A stretch of DNA of 64,000 bases from Vreelandella subterranea (GCF_900111305.1 NZ_FOGS01000003.1:1-64000), one strand, 5' to 3'; counted from the stretch's first letter, positions 40,182 to 50,326 are shown. Made by a program: numbers and translations. The notes: generated from the letters alone by a model not told the origin.

Positions 40182-42092
40182 TTAACGGCCCGCCCGGTTA
40201 GATGGCACGGGATAGCGGAACTTCAGAAACTTTTGCGCATTGCTGAGCACCTGAAAGGCATCTTTCAAGTTGTGTCGTTCACTATCGGCCACGTTTTCCG
40301 GCTCGATATTATTGTCGGGTACGCGCTCTTCCTGCAGATCGATCACCTGGTGGCGAATGCGCGACATGCACATGAACTCAAACGCATAGCTCAACTTGTC
40401 GCTCATGCCGGTGGCCAGGAGTTGAGTATTGGCAATGTCGTCCAGCCGCTGGAAAGTGTTCTGGGCTTTTGAGCCGCAGGCCAACGCATGCACGCGGATC
40501 AGGTCGACCATGGGCGCTGTGCCACGGCGCTTCAAGTTGATGGAGTTATTATGCTTACCGTCTTTTTCCATTACAAAAGTGCGGAAAAAGCCCAGCGGCG
40601 GTGTTCGATTCAGGGCATTACGCGCCATGGCGGCCAAGAAGAGCGGTGATTGGGGGGCCTTTTCCGCAATCAGGTCCTGGAGCGCTTCCACGAAAAGGTC
40701 TTCGCCGTAGAGGCTGTCAAGATCGAAAAAGATCGAGCTGTGCAGCAGCCTTTCCGGGGTCGGATTGTTGATCCAGTCGGTAAAGTAGCTTTTCCAGACG
40801 CGCAACGGCTGACGCCACTGTGAGTTGGTTGCCATCACGTCGCCCTTGCAGTAAGTATAGCCACAGGCATCCAGGCCATCACTTACAAAGCCTGCCAGTG
40901 CCTTGAAGTACTCATCGTGCTCTTCGGGAATAAAGTCGTCTGACAGAATCAGCGCATTATCCTGGTCGGTGACGATGCTCTGCTCATTGCGCGCCATCGA
41001 CCCGTTGACCATGAAGCAGTAGGCCACCGGCGGGGGGCCCAGCTTCTCCTCGGCAAGCTCCAGCAGGCGGCGCGAAAAACTGCGCCCGATGGTCGAGAGG
41101 GCACTGCCCACCATGTGGGAATTGGCCCCTTCCTGAACCATCCTGACAAAGGAGGCGCTCACGTCGGGTGCCAAACGCGCCAATCCCTCGATGCTCGACT
41201 GGTGGAAAATATTGCTCACCAGATAAAGCCCGCTATGGGTTTCATAGCGAATGATATCGGAGAGGTGCACCACCCCCATTGGCCGCTGACGATAAAGCAC
41301 CGGCAGGTGGTGAACGTTGTTACGCAGCATGGTGAGCATTGCTTCGTAGATCGAAACGTCCGACTGAACCGTGATAAGCCGTGAGGAGACCACCTCTCCC
41401 ACCGGCGTTTGGGGCGAGAGTCCTTCGGCCACAACCCGGGTTCGAAAATCACTGTCGGTCAAGATCCCGCATACCTGCCAGGTTTGCCCTTCGCTATCTT
41501 TGAAGCTGTAACGTGGATTGCTGCTGCCTTCCTTAAGCACCAGAACGGCTGAGGCTTGAGCCTGACTCACCTGCTGGGCCGCTTGCTGCACCGTGGTCGA
41601 TGCTTCCACCATGACCGGGTAACGCACCACCAGCTTGCGGATCCGCGTCACCATCATGTCGTTGGATTTCTTTTGCTGCTCTGCGGCGGTTTCCAGTCGC
41701 GGACGTTCTACTTCGACGAAATCAGCGAAGTCCTCGTCCTCCTCGCACAGCTGCTGAAATACAGCCTTGGGGATAAAGTAAAGCAGCGTGTCTTCGATAG
41801 CCTTGGCCGGAAAGCGCACCTTCTGGTTACGCAACAAGCTGAAGTGGCCAAAGATATCGCCTTCCCCCAGCCGGTTATAGAGGTCTCCCTGCCGCCGATA
41901 CACCTCGACGGCACCGCTACGGATATAGCACAGGTCGGACACCGTATCGTTTAGCGTCAGAATGTCGCTGCCGGTCTTGAAGTAACTGACCTCGACACGG
42001 CTGGCGATTTCATCCAGCAAGCTGTCCGAAAGCCTATCGAAAGGGGGGTGTTGCCCCATATGCTGGCGTATTTCTAGTAGTTCGACGTCCAA
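40182..42092 (-). CDS. CNMP-binding, CBS and DUF294 nucleotidyltransferase-like protein
   Basis: 636-residue cytoplasmic multidomain protein. An N-terminal cyclic-nucleotide-binding domain (about 10-130, 'GDIFGHFSLLRNQKVRFPAK') is followed by a CBS pair (about 155-290) and a DUF294 putative nucleotidyltransferase domain ('FMVNGSMARNEQSIVTDQDN', 'ALIL'), with a substrate-binding helical region at the C-terminus ('RVHALACGSK'). The GS-x10-D-x-D pattern of nucleotidyltransferases is present. Coupled with the downstream exonuclease. Possibly a signalling protein of carbon-storage or stress response; unproven. Confidence 0.88.
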   Translation of the reverse strand: MDVELLEIRQHMGQHPPFDRLSDSLLDEIASRVEVSYFKTGSDILTLNDTVSDLCYIRSGAVEVYRRQGDLYNRLGEGDIFGHFSLLRNQKVRFPAKAIEDTLLYFIPKAVFQQLCEEDEDFADFVEVERPRLETAAEQQKKSNDMMVTRIRKLVVRYPVMVEASTTVQQAAQQVSQAQASAVLVLKEGSSNPRYSFKDSEGQTWQVCGILTDSDFRTRVVAEGLSPQTPVGEVVSSRLITVQSDVSIYEAMLTMLRNNVHHLPVLYRQRPMGVVHLSDIIRYETHSGLYLVSNIFHQSSIEGLARLAPDVSASFVRMVQEGANSHMVGSALSTIGRSFSRRLLELAEEKLGPPPVAYCFMVNGSMARNEQSIVTDQDNALILSDDFIPEEHDEYFKALAGFVSDGLDACGYTYCKGDVMATNSQWRQPLRVWKSYFTDWINNPTPERLLHSSIFFDLDSLYGEDLFVEALQDLIAEKAPQSPLFLAAMARNALNRTPPLGFFRTFVMEKDGKHNNSINLKRRGTAPMVDLIRVHALACGSKAQNTFQRLDDIANTQLLATGMSDKLSYAFEFMCMSRIRHQVIDLQEERVPDNNIEPENVADSERHNLKDAFQVLSNAQKFLKFRYPVPSNRAGR

Positions 42093-42206
42093 TGCTCTCT
42101 CCCCAGACCGTATAACCGGACTTCAACACCTGGCCTCGTATCCACGCTCATACGGGCATTTACACAAGTGTGGCGCGAAGCACAAGACCCGTAAACCCCA
42201 ACCATG

Positions 42207-42236
42207 AAAAAGCCCGGCGCTTTTTGCGCCGGGCTT
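42207..42236 (-). terminator. rho-independent terminator after DUF4168 gene
   Basis: AAGCCCGGCGC-5 nt-GCGCCGGGCTT, an 11-bp perfect stem; on the minus strand it is followed by a T run (complement of AAAAA at 42207-42211). Confidence 0.88.
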
Positions 42237-42300
42237 CAAGACCGCTACGTAGCGATGTCATAGAATGACGTTACAACTGGGTGCAACGCTCAATGACTGC

Positions 42301-42690
42301 TTACGATTCCGCCATTTCCTGAACACGCTGCATCATTTCAGGATCCTGCTGGATTGTTTGACCAATGGCGTTGAACGTATCAACATCTAGGCCGCTGTCT
42401 TCAACGACTTCGATCATGCGGTCATTGGCTTCGGTACGGACTTCCTGCTGAGCGGCTTCATCGTCGGCTTCTTGCAGACGCTGAGTGTATTCCTGAGAGA
42501 TGACCGCAATTTCTTGTGATGCATCGGCAAACTGCTGAAGCTGTTCATCAGAAAAATCTTGCGTCGGTGCCGCTTCTTGAGTGGCCATCGAGCCCTGTGT
42601 GGACTCTTGATCCTGCTGGGCTTGCGCCGTTGCCGTCATCAAGCCAGTCGCGAGCAGTGCGGCAGAAAACAGGGCAGTCATACGTTGCAT
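42301..42690 (-). CDS. DUF4168-domain exported protein
   Basis: 129-residue exported protein. The signal peptide is MQRMTALFSAALLATGLM to about residue 24 ('TATAQA'), then a Gln/Thr-rich stretch and a helical DUF4168 domain ('FSDEQLQQFADASQEIAVIS', 'RMIEVVEDSGLDVDTFNAIG'). ATG 42690 with GAGG upstream is chosen over the 7-residue longer frame, because it gives a normal signal peptide. Function unknown. The nearest neighbour (42092) is on the same strand but a terminator lies between. Confidence 0.8.
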   Translation of the reverse strand: MQRMTALFSAALLATGLMTATAQAQQDQESTQGSMATQEAAPTQDFSDEQLQQFADASQEIAVISQEYTQRLQEADDEAAQQEVRTEANDRMIEVVEDSGLDVDTFNAIGQTIQQDPEMMQRVQEMAES

Positions 42691-42845
42691 AAAAAGAACC
42701 TCAGTTAACACGTTGTGAATGTGCCTAGTGTGACGCGGGCACAGCGCCGAGGTTCAAATTTTTGAGTAAAGTTATGTAACAAGAACGATAAGTAAAAAAA
42801 CCCTCAACCCAATATGAAGACTGAGAACCTTATGATGAGAACCCT

Positions 42846-43784
42846 ATGAAAGGTGTTATATCACTCGTACGCCAGCGGGATGCCGCATCACTCGGATTAC
42901 TCGCCATGCCTGTGCTGTTTGTACTGCTTTGGAGCACCGGCTTTATTGGCGCCAAGTTCGGCCTTCCCTACGCAGAGCCCTTCACGTTCTTATTCATTCG
43001 CTTTGTGCTGACGGTGATGCTGCTGACGCCACTGGTATGGATACTGAAAATATCCTGGCCTTCATCACCCAGGTTATGGATCCACATCGCCATTTCAGGT
43101 CTCCTTGTTCACGGTACCTATTTAGGTGGCGTTTTCTATGGGATTTCGCTTGGCATGCCTGCCGGTTTGGCGTCGCTGTTGGTCGGCCTGCAACCCCTGC
43201 TGACGGCCGCCTGTGCCGGCCCGCTGCTGGGGGAGCGCCTGGCCAGGCAGCAGTGGCTGGGGCTGGGTTTGGGTTTGCTCGGCATCAGTGCGGTACTTGG
43301 CAGTCAACTGGAGCTGGGGCAATCGCTGTTCAGTGGTTTTGGGCTGGGCGCCCTGTTGAGTGTGATGGCCGCTTTGATGGGCATTTCGCTGGGCACGCTT
43401 TACCAGAAACGCTTTTGCACGCGTATGCCGCTGCTCTCGGGGGCCGTCATTCAATACCTTGCGGCGGGTGGGGTATTGGGCGTTGGGGCACTGTTATTCG
43501 AAACACGCGACGTCACCTGGTCAATCACTTTTATCTTGACGCTTGGCTGGTTAGTAATGATTCTATCGATAGCCGCTATTCTTCTATTGATGGCGCTGAT
43601 CAAGCGCGGCGAAGCATCACGGGTGGCGAGCCTGTTTTATCTGGTGCCCCCCGTCACCGCACTGCAAGCGTGGTGGCTATTCGATGAACGGCTTTCCTGG
43701 GTAGGGCTCGGAGGGATGTTCATTGCCATCACCGGCGTTGTACTGACGGTGCGCAAACCCGCTGCCAAGGCATCACCAACATAA
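42846..43784 (+). CDS. DMT-superfamily (EamA-type) permease
   Basis: 312-residue inner-membrane protein of about ten hydrophobic helices in two EamA repeats ('LWSTGFIGAKFGLPYAEPFT' in the first, 'GTLYQKRFCTRMPLLSGAVI' in the second). It exports amino acids or other metabolites in known relatives; the substrate is unknown here. ATG 42846 is accepted although only GAG lies upstream. It ends 25 bp before the EAL gene on the same strand. Confidence 0.88.
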   Translation: MKGVISLVRQRDAASLGLLAMPVLFVLLWSTGFIGAKFGLPYAEPFTFLFIRFVLTVMLLTPLVWILKISWPSSPRLWIHIAISGLLVHGTYLGGVFYGISLGMPAGLASLLVGLQPLLTAACAGPLLGERLARQQWLGLGLGLLGISAVLGSQLELGQSLFSGFGLGALLSVMAALMGISLGTLYQKRFCTRMPLLSGAVIQYLAAGGVLGVGALLFETRDVTWSITFILTLGWLVMILSIAAILLLMALIKRGEASRVASLFYLVPPVTALQAWWLFDERLSWVGLGGMFIAITGVVLTVRKPAAKASPT

Positions 43785-43809
43785 CGATATAGAGTTTCTC
43801 AGGGCTAGT

Positions 43810-44583
43810 ATGAAGACGTATGAACATCACCATTGCGCGCGTGTGGATGGGCGCTGTAACCGGTGTGATACCCCGGTTCCCTTCGCCTTTACCATGGCCT
43901 TTCAACCCATTGTCGATGTCGCCGCGCGGCAGGTGGTTTATTACGAAGCGCTGGTACGGGGACCCGATGGCGAGTCGGCAGGGTCGATTCTTGAAAAGGT
44001 CACCGACGACTTACTCTATCGGTTCGATCAAGCCTGCCGCATAAAAGCGATTGAATTAGCCAGCACGCTGGGTATGCAGGCACGATTATCGATCAACTTC
44101 CTGCCCAATGCCGTTTACGAGCCTGAGGCGTGTATCCAGGCGACCCTGGAAACCTCCCAGCGGGTGGGATGGCCTACCGAGCGGCTGAACTTCGAGATCA
44201 CCGAGACCGAGCGCGTTCAGGACCGGCAGCACATGCGTAACATTATCGAGAGTTACCGGGCGATGGGCTTTACCACCTCCCTTGACGACTTCGGCAACGG
44301 CTACGCCAACCTGGATCTGCTTACCGACCTGCGCCCGGATACCCTGAAGGTTGACCGTGAGATTGTCATGGACTGCAACAACAACAAGCGCCGCCAGGCG
44401 ATTCTGCGCAGCCTGGTGGCTCTGGCGGATACGCTGGGTACCCATTTGGTAGCGGAAGGCGTGGAAACCCGGGAGGAATCGCGCTGCCTGATGGCGCTGG
44501 GCATTCCGGTACAGCAGGGTTTCTACTTTGCCCGCCCGCAACTGGAAGCGCTTGCGGTCATCGACGACGCCCTTTACGACTAA
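43810..44583 (+). CDS. stand-alone EAL-domain c-di-GMP phosphodiesterase with Cys/His N-terminus
   Basis: 257-residue EAL protein without GGDEF or membrane helices. Catalytic landmarks are intact: 'YEALVRG', 'SINFLP', 'NFEITETE', 'LDDFGNGYAN', 'TLKVDREIV', 'VAEGVET' and 'QGFYFARP', so c-di-GMP hydrolysis is expected. The first 20 residues read HHH-C-x6-C-x2-C, a possible metal or redox cluster ahead of the EAL domain, unusual for this size class. Starts 25 bp after the DMT gene, so possibly co-transcribed. Confidence 0.9.
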   Translation: MKTYEHHHCARVDGRCNRCDTPVPFAFTMAFQPIVDVAARQVVYYEALVRGPDGESAGSILEKVTDDLLYRFDQACRIKAIELASTLGMQARLSINFLPNAVYEPEACIQATLETSQRVGWPTERLNFEITETERVQDRQHMRNIIESYRAMGFTTSLDDFGNGYANLDLLTDLRPDTLKVDREIVMDCNNNKRRQAILRSLVALADTLGTHLVAEGVETREESRCLMALGIPVQQGFYFARPQLEALAVIDDALYD

Positions 44584-44644
44584 TCAGCCAGGCAACCCAG
44601 ACCGGTGGCGCCGGGCGGCCGCCGGTGCTGACGCCACAGCGTCA

Positions 44645-45367
44645 TCAATCGGCGATGTGTTGCAGATAGCTGGCACCGCCCAGATTACGCATCTGTTGAC
44701 GCACCCACTGGCTGCGTTGCTCCACCTGGGGGCTTGGACGCGAGGCACTGCGCGTTAGCGGGCTCGGTAATATGGCAGCCAGAAGACTGGCCTGGCGATC
44801 GGTCAGCGCGCTGGCCGGGACACCAAAGTAGTGCTGCGCGGCCGCTTCCAACCCGAACACACCGGCATCCCACTCGGCAACATTAAGGTAGACTTCGAGG
44901 ATTCGCTGTTTGCCCCATATCAGCTCGATGAGCACGGTAAACCAGGCTTCAAGCCCTTTACGCGCCCAGCTTCTGCCCGTCCATAGGAAGACATTCTTGG
45001 CGGTTTGCTGACTGATGGTACTGGCTCCCCTCAAGCGCCCACCGTCCTTGCTGACCTGCAGGGCACGGCGGAGCTCGGTGATATCGAAACCATGGTGGTG
45101 GGGAAATCGCTGATCTTCCGCCGCCATGACCGCGACTTTTGCCGAATCGGCGAGTTGCGACCAGCTTCGCCATTGGCGCTGCAGCTGTATCGGCTCGCTG
45201 TGCACCCAGCTCTGGATTTTACGCTCGACCATGACCATCGACCCCGGTGGGGGCACCACGCGAAAAAGTAGCACCAGGCTTGTCGACAGCACCACAAACA
45301 GAAATACGCCACGCCAGACCCACCACCATAGCCAGCTTGCCGAGCGACGCAGCGTACGTTTCAACAT
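44645..45367 (-). CDS. mtgA: monofunctional peptidoglycan transglycosylase
   Basis: 240-residue inner-membrane glycosyltransferase of family 51. One N-terminal helix (about 13-34) is followed by the catalytic domain with 'AAEDQRFPHHHGFD', 'GASTISQQTAKNVFLW' and 'KQRILEVYLNVAEW', the three GT51 motifs. Polymerises lipid II into glycan strands. The gene starts 10 bp after fghA on the same strand and may be read through from the formaldehyde cluster, an unexplained pairing. Confidence 0.93.
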   Translation of the reverse strand: MLKRTLRRSASWLWWWVWRGVFLFVVLSTSLVLLFRVVPPPGSMVMVERKIQSWVHSEPIQLQRQWRSWSQLADSAKVAVMAAEDQRFPHHHGFDITELRRALQVSKDGGRLRGASTISQQTAKNVFLWTGRSWARKGLEAWFTVLIELIWGKQRILEVYLNVAEWDAGVFGLEAAAQHYFGVPASALTDRQASLLAAILPSPLTRSASRPSPQVEQRSQWVRQQMRNLGGASYLQHIAD

Positions 45368-45377
45368 AAAAGCTTCC

Positions 45378-46232
45378 TCACCGCTTCAACAAGTGGTCGG
45401 CATGGTAGCGAAGATGGTCGTCGATAAAGGTCGCAATGAAGAAGTAGCTATGATCATAGCCAGGTTGCCGACGCAGAGTAAGCGGATGATCATGGGCTTC
45501 GCACACGGCCTCAAGGCGTTCAGGCTTTAGCTGCTCGTCAAGGAATTGGTCGGCTTCGCCCTGGTCGATAAACAGGCGTTGCCGCGAAGCGCCATTGGCC
45601 ACCAGCTCGCAGGCATCATACTGACGCCATTGGGCCGGGTCGTCTCCCAGGTAGTTGGAAAACGCCTTTTCACCCCACGGACAGTTCATCGGGTTAACAA
45701 TCGGGGCAAATGCCGATACCGAACGAAAGCGCCCCGGGTGGCGCAACGCCATGATGAGGGCGCCGTGACCGCCCATCGAGTGCCCGCTGATGGATTCGCG
45801 GCCATTCACCGGAAAGTGCTGACGAACCACCGATGGCAGTTCCTCGATCACATAATCGTACATGCGGTATTGCGGCTTCCACGGCGCCTGGGTGGCATTG
45901 ACGTAAAAGCCCGCACCAGAACCAAGGTCATAGCTATCGTGTTCGCCCGGCAAGTCGGTCCCTCGCGGGCTGGTATCAGGGCAGACGATCGCGATGCCCA
46001 ACTCCGCTGCCAGACGATGCGCACCGGCTTTTTGCATGAAGTTTTCGTCGGTACAGGTTAGCCCCGAGAGCCACCATAACAGCGGCACCCGCTCTTCCTC
46101 GGCCTGAGGCGGCAAATAAACCGCAAACACCATGTCGCAATCCAGCGCACGGGAGTAATGCCGATAACGTTTATGCCAGCCACCGTGGCTGCGGTTGGCC
46201 GACACCAGTTCCAGGGTTTCACTCATGCTCAT
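45378..46232 (-). CDS. fghA: S-formylglutathione hydrolase
   Basis: 284-residue esterase-D-like serine hydrolase that releases formate from S-formylglutathione, the second step of glutathione-dependent formaldehyde removal. Nucleophile motif 'GHSMGGHGALIMAL' (Ser about 150), acid in 'LFIDQGEADQFL' and His in 'QPGYDHSYFFI'. ATG 46232 has GGAG 7 nt upstream. It lies downstream of frmA with a hairpin in the 72-bp gap; the pair forms one pathway. Confidence 0.93.
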   Translation of the reverse strand: MSMSETLELVSANRSHGGWHKRYRHYSRALDCDMVFAVYLPPQAEEERVPLLWWLSGLTCTDENFMQKAGAHRLAAELGIAIVCPDTSPRGTDLPGEHDSYDLGSGAGFYVNATQAPWKPQYRMYDYVIEELPSVVRQHFPVNGRESISGHSMGGHGALIMALRHPGRFRSVSAFAPIVNPMNCPWGEKAFSNYLGDDPAQWRQYDACELVANGASRQRLFIDQGEADQFLDEQLKPERLEAVCEAHDHPLTLRRQPGYDHSYFFIATFIDDHLRYHADHLLKR

Positions 46233-46256
46233 GAGCAGGCTCCTTTAAAGCAGCAA

Positions 46257-46280
46257 GCGCGGCGGGTAGCCCCGCCGCGC
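46257..46280 (-). other. strong hairpin between frmA and fghA
   Basis: GCGCGGCGGG-4 nt-CCCGCCGCGC, a perfect 10-bp stem in the gap; on the minus strand only TTGCTGCTTT follows, so weak as a terminator. Possible attenuator or mRNA processing block. Confidence 0.5.
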
Positions 46281-46304
46281 CCTGTGTTGTTCGTACTATC
46301 ATAC

Positions 46305-47426
<1,122 letters not shown>

Positions 47427-47469
47427 TTACAGCCTGTCAGCGCCGCGCCATTCAGCGCGGGCGCAGTGT

Positions 47470-48450
47470 TTACTCTTCGTCGGACGTAATCGGTTGATAC
47501 TCAATGGGCAGCCACTGATAACCATCGCCGTCCTCGATAACATGCCCGATCCCCGGGAACGGCATATGTGCGCCAGCGACCCAATGCTTGCCGTTGACGG
47601 CCTCTTCAAGCACGGCCTGACGGGTTTCAATAGCCTGCTCGGGGTCGGAATCAAACTCGATGGCGACCGTGGGGTCGTCAAACTGCACGCCGTAGCTATG
47701 CACCACATCCCCCCACACCAGCATGGCATCATCGTCTCCACTCAACATGAAGCTGGTGTGGCCCGGGGTATGACCGTGGGTATCCTGCGCCACGATGCCC
47801 ATCAGCATCTCGTCGCCCGGCTCAAAGGGTGTAAAACGGCCATCCTCCACGTAGGGTGCCACGGCGTCCTGAGCCATCTCGAAAAAGGCGCGCTGCCCCT
47901 CACCCGCAGCTTCCGCACGCGACTCACTCAGCCAGAAATCGGCATCCTGCTGGCTAGCCCGCAGCTCGGCGTTGGGGTACACCGCCTCACCGTCGCGGGT
48001 CAACCCGCAAACATGGTCCGGGTGAAGGTGGGTCATCAGGATGGTATCCACGTCCTCTGGCTGGTAACCGGACGCACGCATGTTGTCTTCAACATGGCCA
48101 AGCGTCGGACCAAAACACGCCGACGACCCGGCATCCACCAGGACAAGGTTTTCACCGGTATTGATCAGAAACGCATTGACGGCGGTCTGAACGCCATCTT
48201 CGGCGTCGATGAACAACGCATTGAGATGCTCACGTATCTCCGCTTGCTCCATGCCCTTGAGCAATTGCGTCTCAATCGCTGTATAGCCGTCGTATAGCGC
48301 GGTGACTTCGTGGTCATCCACCATCATCCTGAACCAGCCCGATACCTGCTCTGGCCGTTGGTCAGGTGCTGCTGCCGCATTTAGTGACACGCCTAACGTC
48401 AGCGTCATCGCTGCTTTACCTACTGCCGGAACCCACTGATAGCGAGACAT
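47470..48450 (-). CDS. exported metallo-beta-lactamase-fold hydrolase
   Basis: 326-residue periplasmic metal-dependent hydrolase. The signal peptide is residues 1-27 (ending 'LNAAAA'). The zinc motif is 'THLHPDHVCGL' (HxHxDH), followed by 'GHTPGHTSFM' and 'VWGDVVHSYGVQFDD', complete for a binuclear site. ATG 48450 with AGGAGGT 6 nt upstream. First gene of a minus-strand unit leading into frmA and fghA. Possibly acts on a thioester or lactone related to formaldehyde or quorum signals; the substrate is unknown. Confidence 0.87.
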   Translation of the reverse strand: MSRYQWVPAVGKAAMTLTLGVSLNAAAAPDQRPEQVSGWFRMMVDDHEVTALYDGYTAIETQLLKGMEQAEIREHLNALFIDAEDGVQTAVNAFLINTGENLVLVDAGSSACFGPTLGHVEDNMRASGYQPEDVDTILMTHLHPDHVCGLTRDGEAVYPNAELRASQQDADFWLSESRAEAAGEGQRAFFEMAQDAVAPYVEDGRFTPFEPGDEMLMGIVAQDTHGHTPGHTSFMLSGDDDAMLVWGDVVHSYGVQFDDPTVAIEFDSDPEQAIETRQAVLEEAVNGKHWVAGAHMPFPGIGHVIEDGDGYQWLPIEYQPITSDEE

Positions 48451-48602
48451 CCATCACCTCCTGGTTTAAAAAGCTGTTACGCCAAAGGTTGCGATAACCC
48501 AACACTCACGGCGGCCTTACTTTCACAAAGCCAGTACACTAAGACGTAACTAATGACAGTGTAGGTCAGCTAGCCGACAAGAATAAAGCGGGATACACTC
48601 AT

Positions 48603-48630
48603 AAGATTATTGCTACTGTGCAACAATCTT
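48603..48630. promoter_or_regulatory. LysR-type dyad operator
   Basis: Perfect dyad AAGATT-1-TTG-8-CAA-1-AATCTT, 28 bp, ending 20 bp before the regulator ATG in the divergent promoter region. LysR proteins bind such interrupted dyads; it probably serves both the regulator and the divergent MBL-frmA-fghA genes. Confidence 0.65.
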
Positions 48631-48650
48631 AACTCAAGCAGGTGAGTCGT

Positions 48651-49547
48651 ATGCAGCGCTGGGACCGAATTGAAGCCTTCATTGAGGTGGTCCGTCTGGA
48701 AAGCTTCTCGGCGGCAGCGCGCCACCTGAAGGTATCGACCTCTCACATCAGCCGCCTGGTCAGCCAACTCGAGAACCAGCTGGGCGTTCAGCTACTGTAC
48801 CGGACGACCCGACAAATCCGCCTGACCGATGCTGGTTCTATCTACGTAGAACACTGTCGACATCTATTCGACGGCTTGCGTGATGCCGAACAGGCACTGA
48901 GTGAACAACAGGGCAAACCTCACGGCGTATTGAAACTCACCTCGGCAACGACCTTTGGCGAACGCTACATCGCGCCGCTGGTCAACGATTTTCAGTGTCT
49001 GCACCCTCAGTTGGACGTGCAGATGCACTTCACCAACCGCCCGGTCGAGTTGATTGATGAAGGTTTTGATATTGCGATTCGCATGGGTATCCTTAAAGAC
49101 TCCAGCTTGATTGCCCGCCGCCTATGCAAACGCCGTGAGTATATTGTTGGCTCTCAAGCTTACTTTCGCCAGGCGCCCCGGCCCCATACGCTCGGCGAGC
49201 TGAGCCAGCACCGCTGCCTGGTGGGTTCACGACCCAACTGGCTGTTTGAGGTCAATGGCCAGCGGCGTGAAGTCAAGGTCAACGGTTGCTGGCAGGCCAA
49301 CTCAGGGCCAGCGCTGCTCGATGCCACCCGCAAGGGGCTTGGCCTTGCGCAACTCCCCGACTATTACGTCGAACCTTACCTCGCCAGCGGGGAACTGGTG
49401 GCCGTGCTCGAGCCTTTCCAGCATCACGACACCGCCGTCTGGGCGGTCTACCCTCGCCACCGTCACCTTTCCCCCAAGATACGCCAGCTGGTGGATTACC
49501 TTGTCGACCATATCGACAGCTTATTGCCTGATAGCCAATGCCGTTAA
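48651..49547 (+). CDS. LysR-family regulator divergent from the formaldehyde cluster
   Basis: 298-residue LysR regulator with N-terminal HTH 'RIEAFIEVVRLESFSAAARH' and 'LKVSTSHISRLVSQLENQLG', of the CrgA/DsdC-like subgroup. The effector domain includes 'GFDIAIRMGILKDSSLIARR'. ATG 48651 with AGGTG 6 nt upstream is chosen over GTG 48642. It is divergent from the MBL gene with the dyad between them, so a local activator of the detoxification genes is the natural inference. Confidence 0.9.
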   Translation: MQRWDRIEAFIEVVRLESFSAAARHLKVSTSHISRLVSQLENQLGVQLLYRTTRQIRLTDAGSIYVEHCRHLFDGLRDAEQALSEQQGKPHGVLKLTSATTFGERYIAPLVNDFQCLHPQLDVQMHFTNRPVELIDEGFDIAIRMGILKDSSLIARRLCKRREYIVGSQAYFRQAPRPHTLGELSQHRCLVGSRPNWLFEVNGQRREVKVNGCWQANSGPALLDATRKGLGLAQLPDYYVEPYLASGELVAVLEPFQHHDTAVWAVYPRHRHLSPKIRQLVDYLVDHIDSLLPDSQCR

Positions 49548-49672
49548 CGGCTCGCCTCACAGCCAACACCATATGAACTCCACGTGCCAACACGGGAATG
49601 TGACGATATAATGAACATTCACTCATGGATGTTTATTAACGCCTGGCCTTACCCCATTAGAAGGATGTTGGC

Positions 49673-50326
49673 ATGCCCGATTCTCCCCCCGCCTGGCCTC
49701 TTGGCTTCCGATCAACATTAGTCAAAGCCGTCATTTATCTACTCGTGATCGGCGCTATTGCCCAGGGCGCTTACCTGGAAGCACTGTATTTACCCGAGGT
49801 ACGCTTTACTGAGCTGGGTTTCACCGAATTAACGCAATCGCTAGTGCTTGGGTTGAGCTGTCTGTTGCTGATTTATGTACGCCACGTATTGAAAGTATGG
49901 CCGACCATCACCTTGCTGCTTTTTGCATTTATCGCTGCGTCACTTGTCCGCGAACAGGATTTCTTGCTTGATCGCCAAGTCGCAGACGGTGCATGGCAAG
50001 TAATCGTTGCCTTGATTGTCATTCCTTCGATTAGCTGGGTCATCTACCAGCGGCGGCGTTTTCTTGAAGAGTTTAGCCACTTCAGCAACTCGTTTTCATT
50101 TGGCTTGTTTACCGCCGGGGTGCTGACAACCTATATCTTCTCCAGGCTGTATGGCCGCCAGGATTTCTGGCGCGCTGTCATGCAGGATAACTACGTACGG
50201 GACTTCAAAGATATCGCGGAAGAGTTGATCGAACTGCTCGGCTACAGCTTGATTTTATTTGCCATGATTGAGCTGTTATTACTTGCTCGCCGCGTCCATC
50301 AAGCGCGCAAGCAGGCATCCGCGTAG
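49673..50326 (+). CDS. multi-pass membrane protein, unknown function
   Basis: 217-residue protein with six hydrophobic segments (about residues 17-35, 54-70, 78-93, 110-125, 140-157, 190-208). The loops 'FTELGFTELTQSLVLG' and 'DFKDIAEELIELLGYSLILF' contain conserved-looking acidic helices. ATG 49673 has AAGGATG upstream. No recognised family. Converges on rpoD with a bidirectional terminator in between. Confidence 0.75.
   Translation: MPDSPPAWPLGFRSTLVKAVIYLLVIGAIAQGAYLEALYLPEVRFTELGFTELTQSLVLGLSCLLLIYVRHVLKVWPTITLLLFAFIAASLVREQDFLLDRQVADGAWQVIVALIVIPSISWVIYQRRRFLEEFSHFSNSFSFGLFTAGVLTTYIFSRLYGRQDFWRAVMQDNYVRDFKDIAEELIELLGYSLILFAMIELLLLARRVHQARKQASA

Noticed and set aside
42929-43687. 252-codon frame in another phase over the DMT permease
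   Set aside because: Alternative-frame translation is rich in Arg/Gly/Trp without helices; the DMT frame has regular membrane segments.
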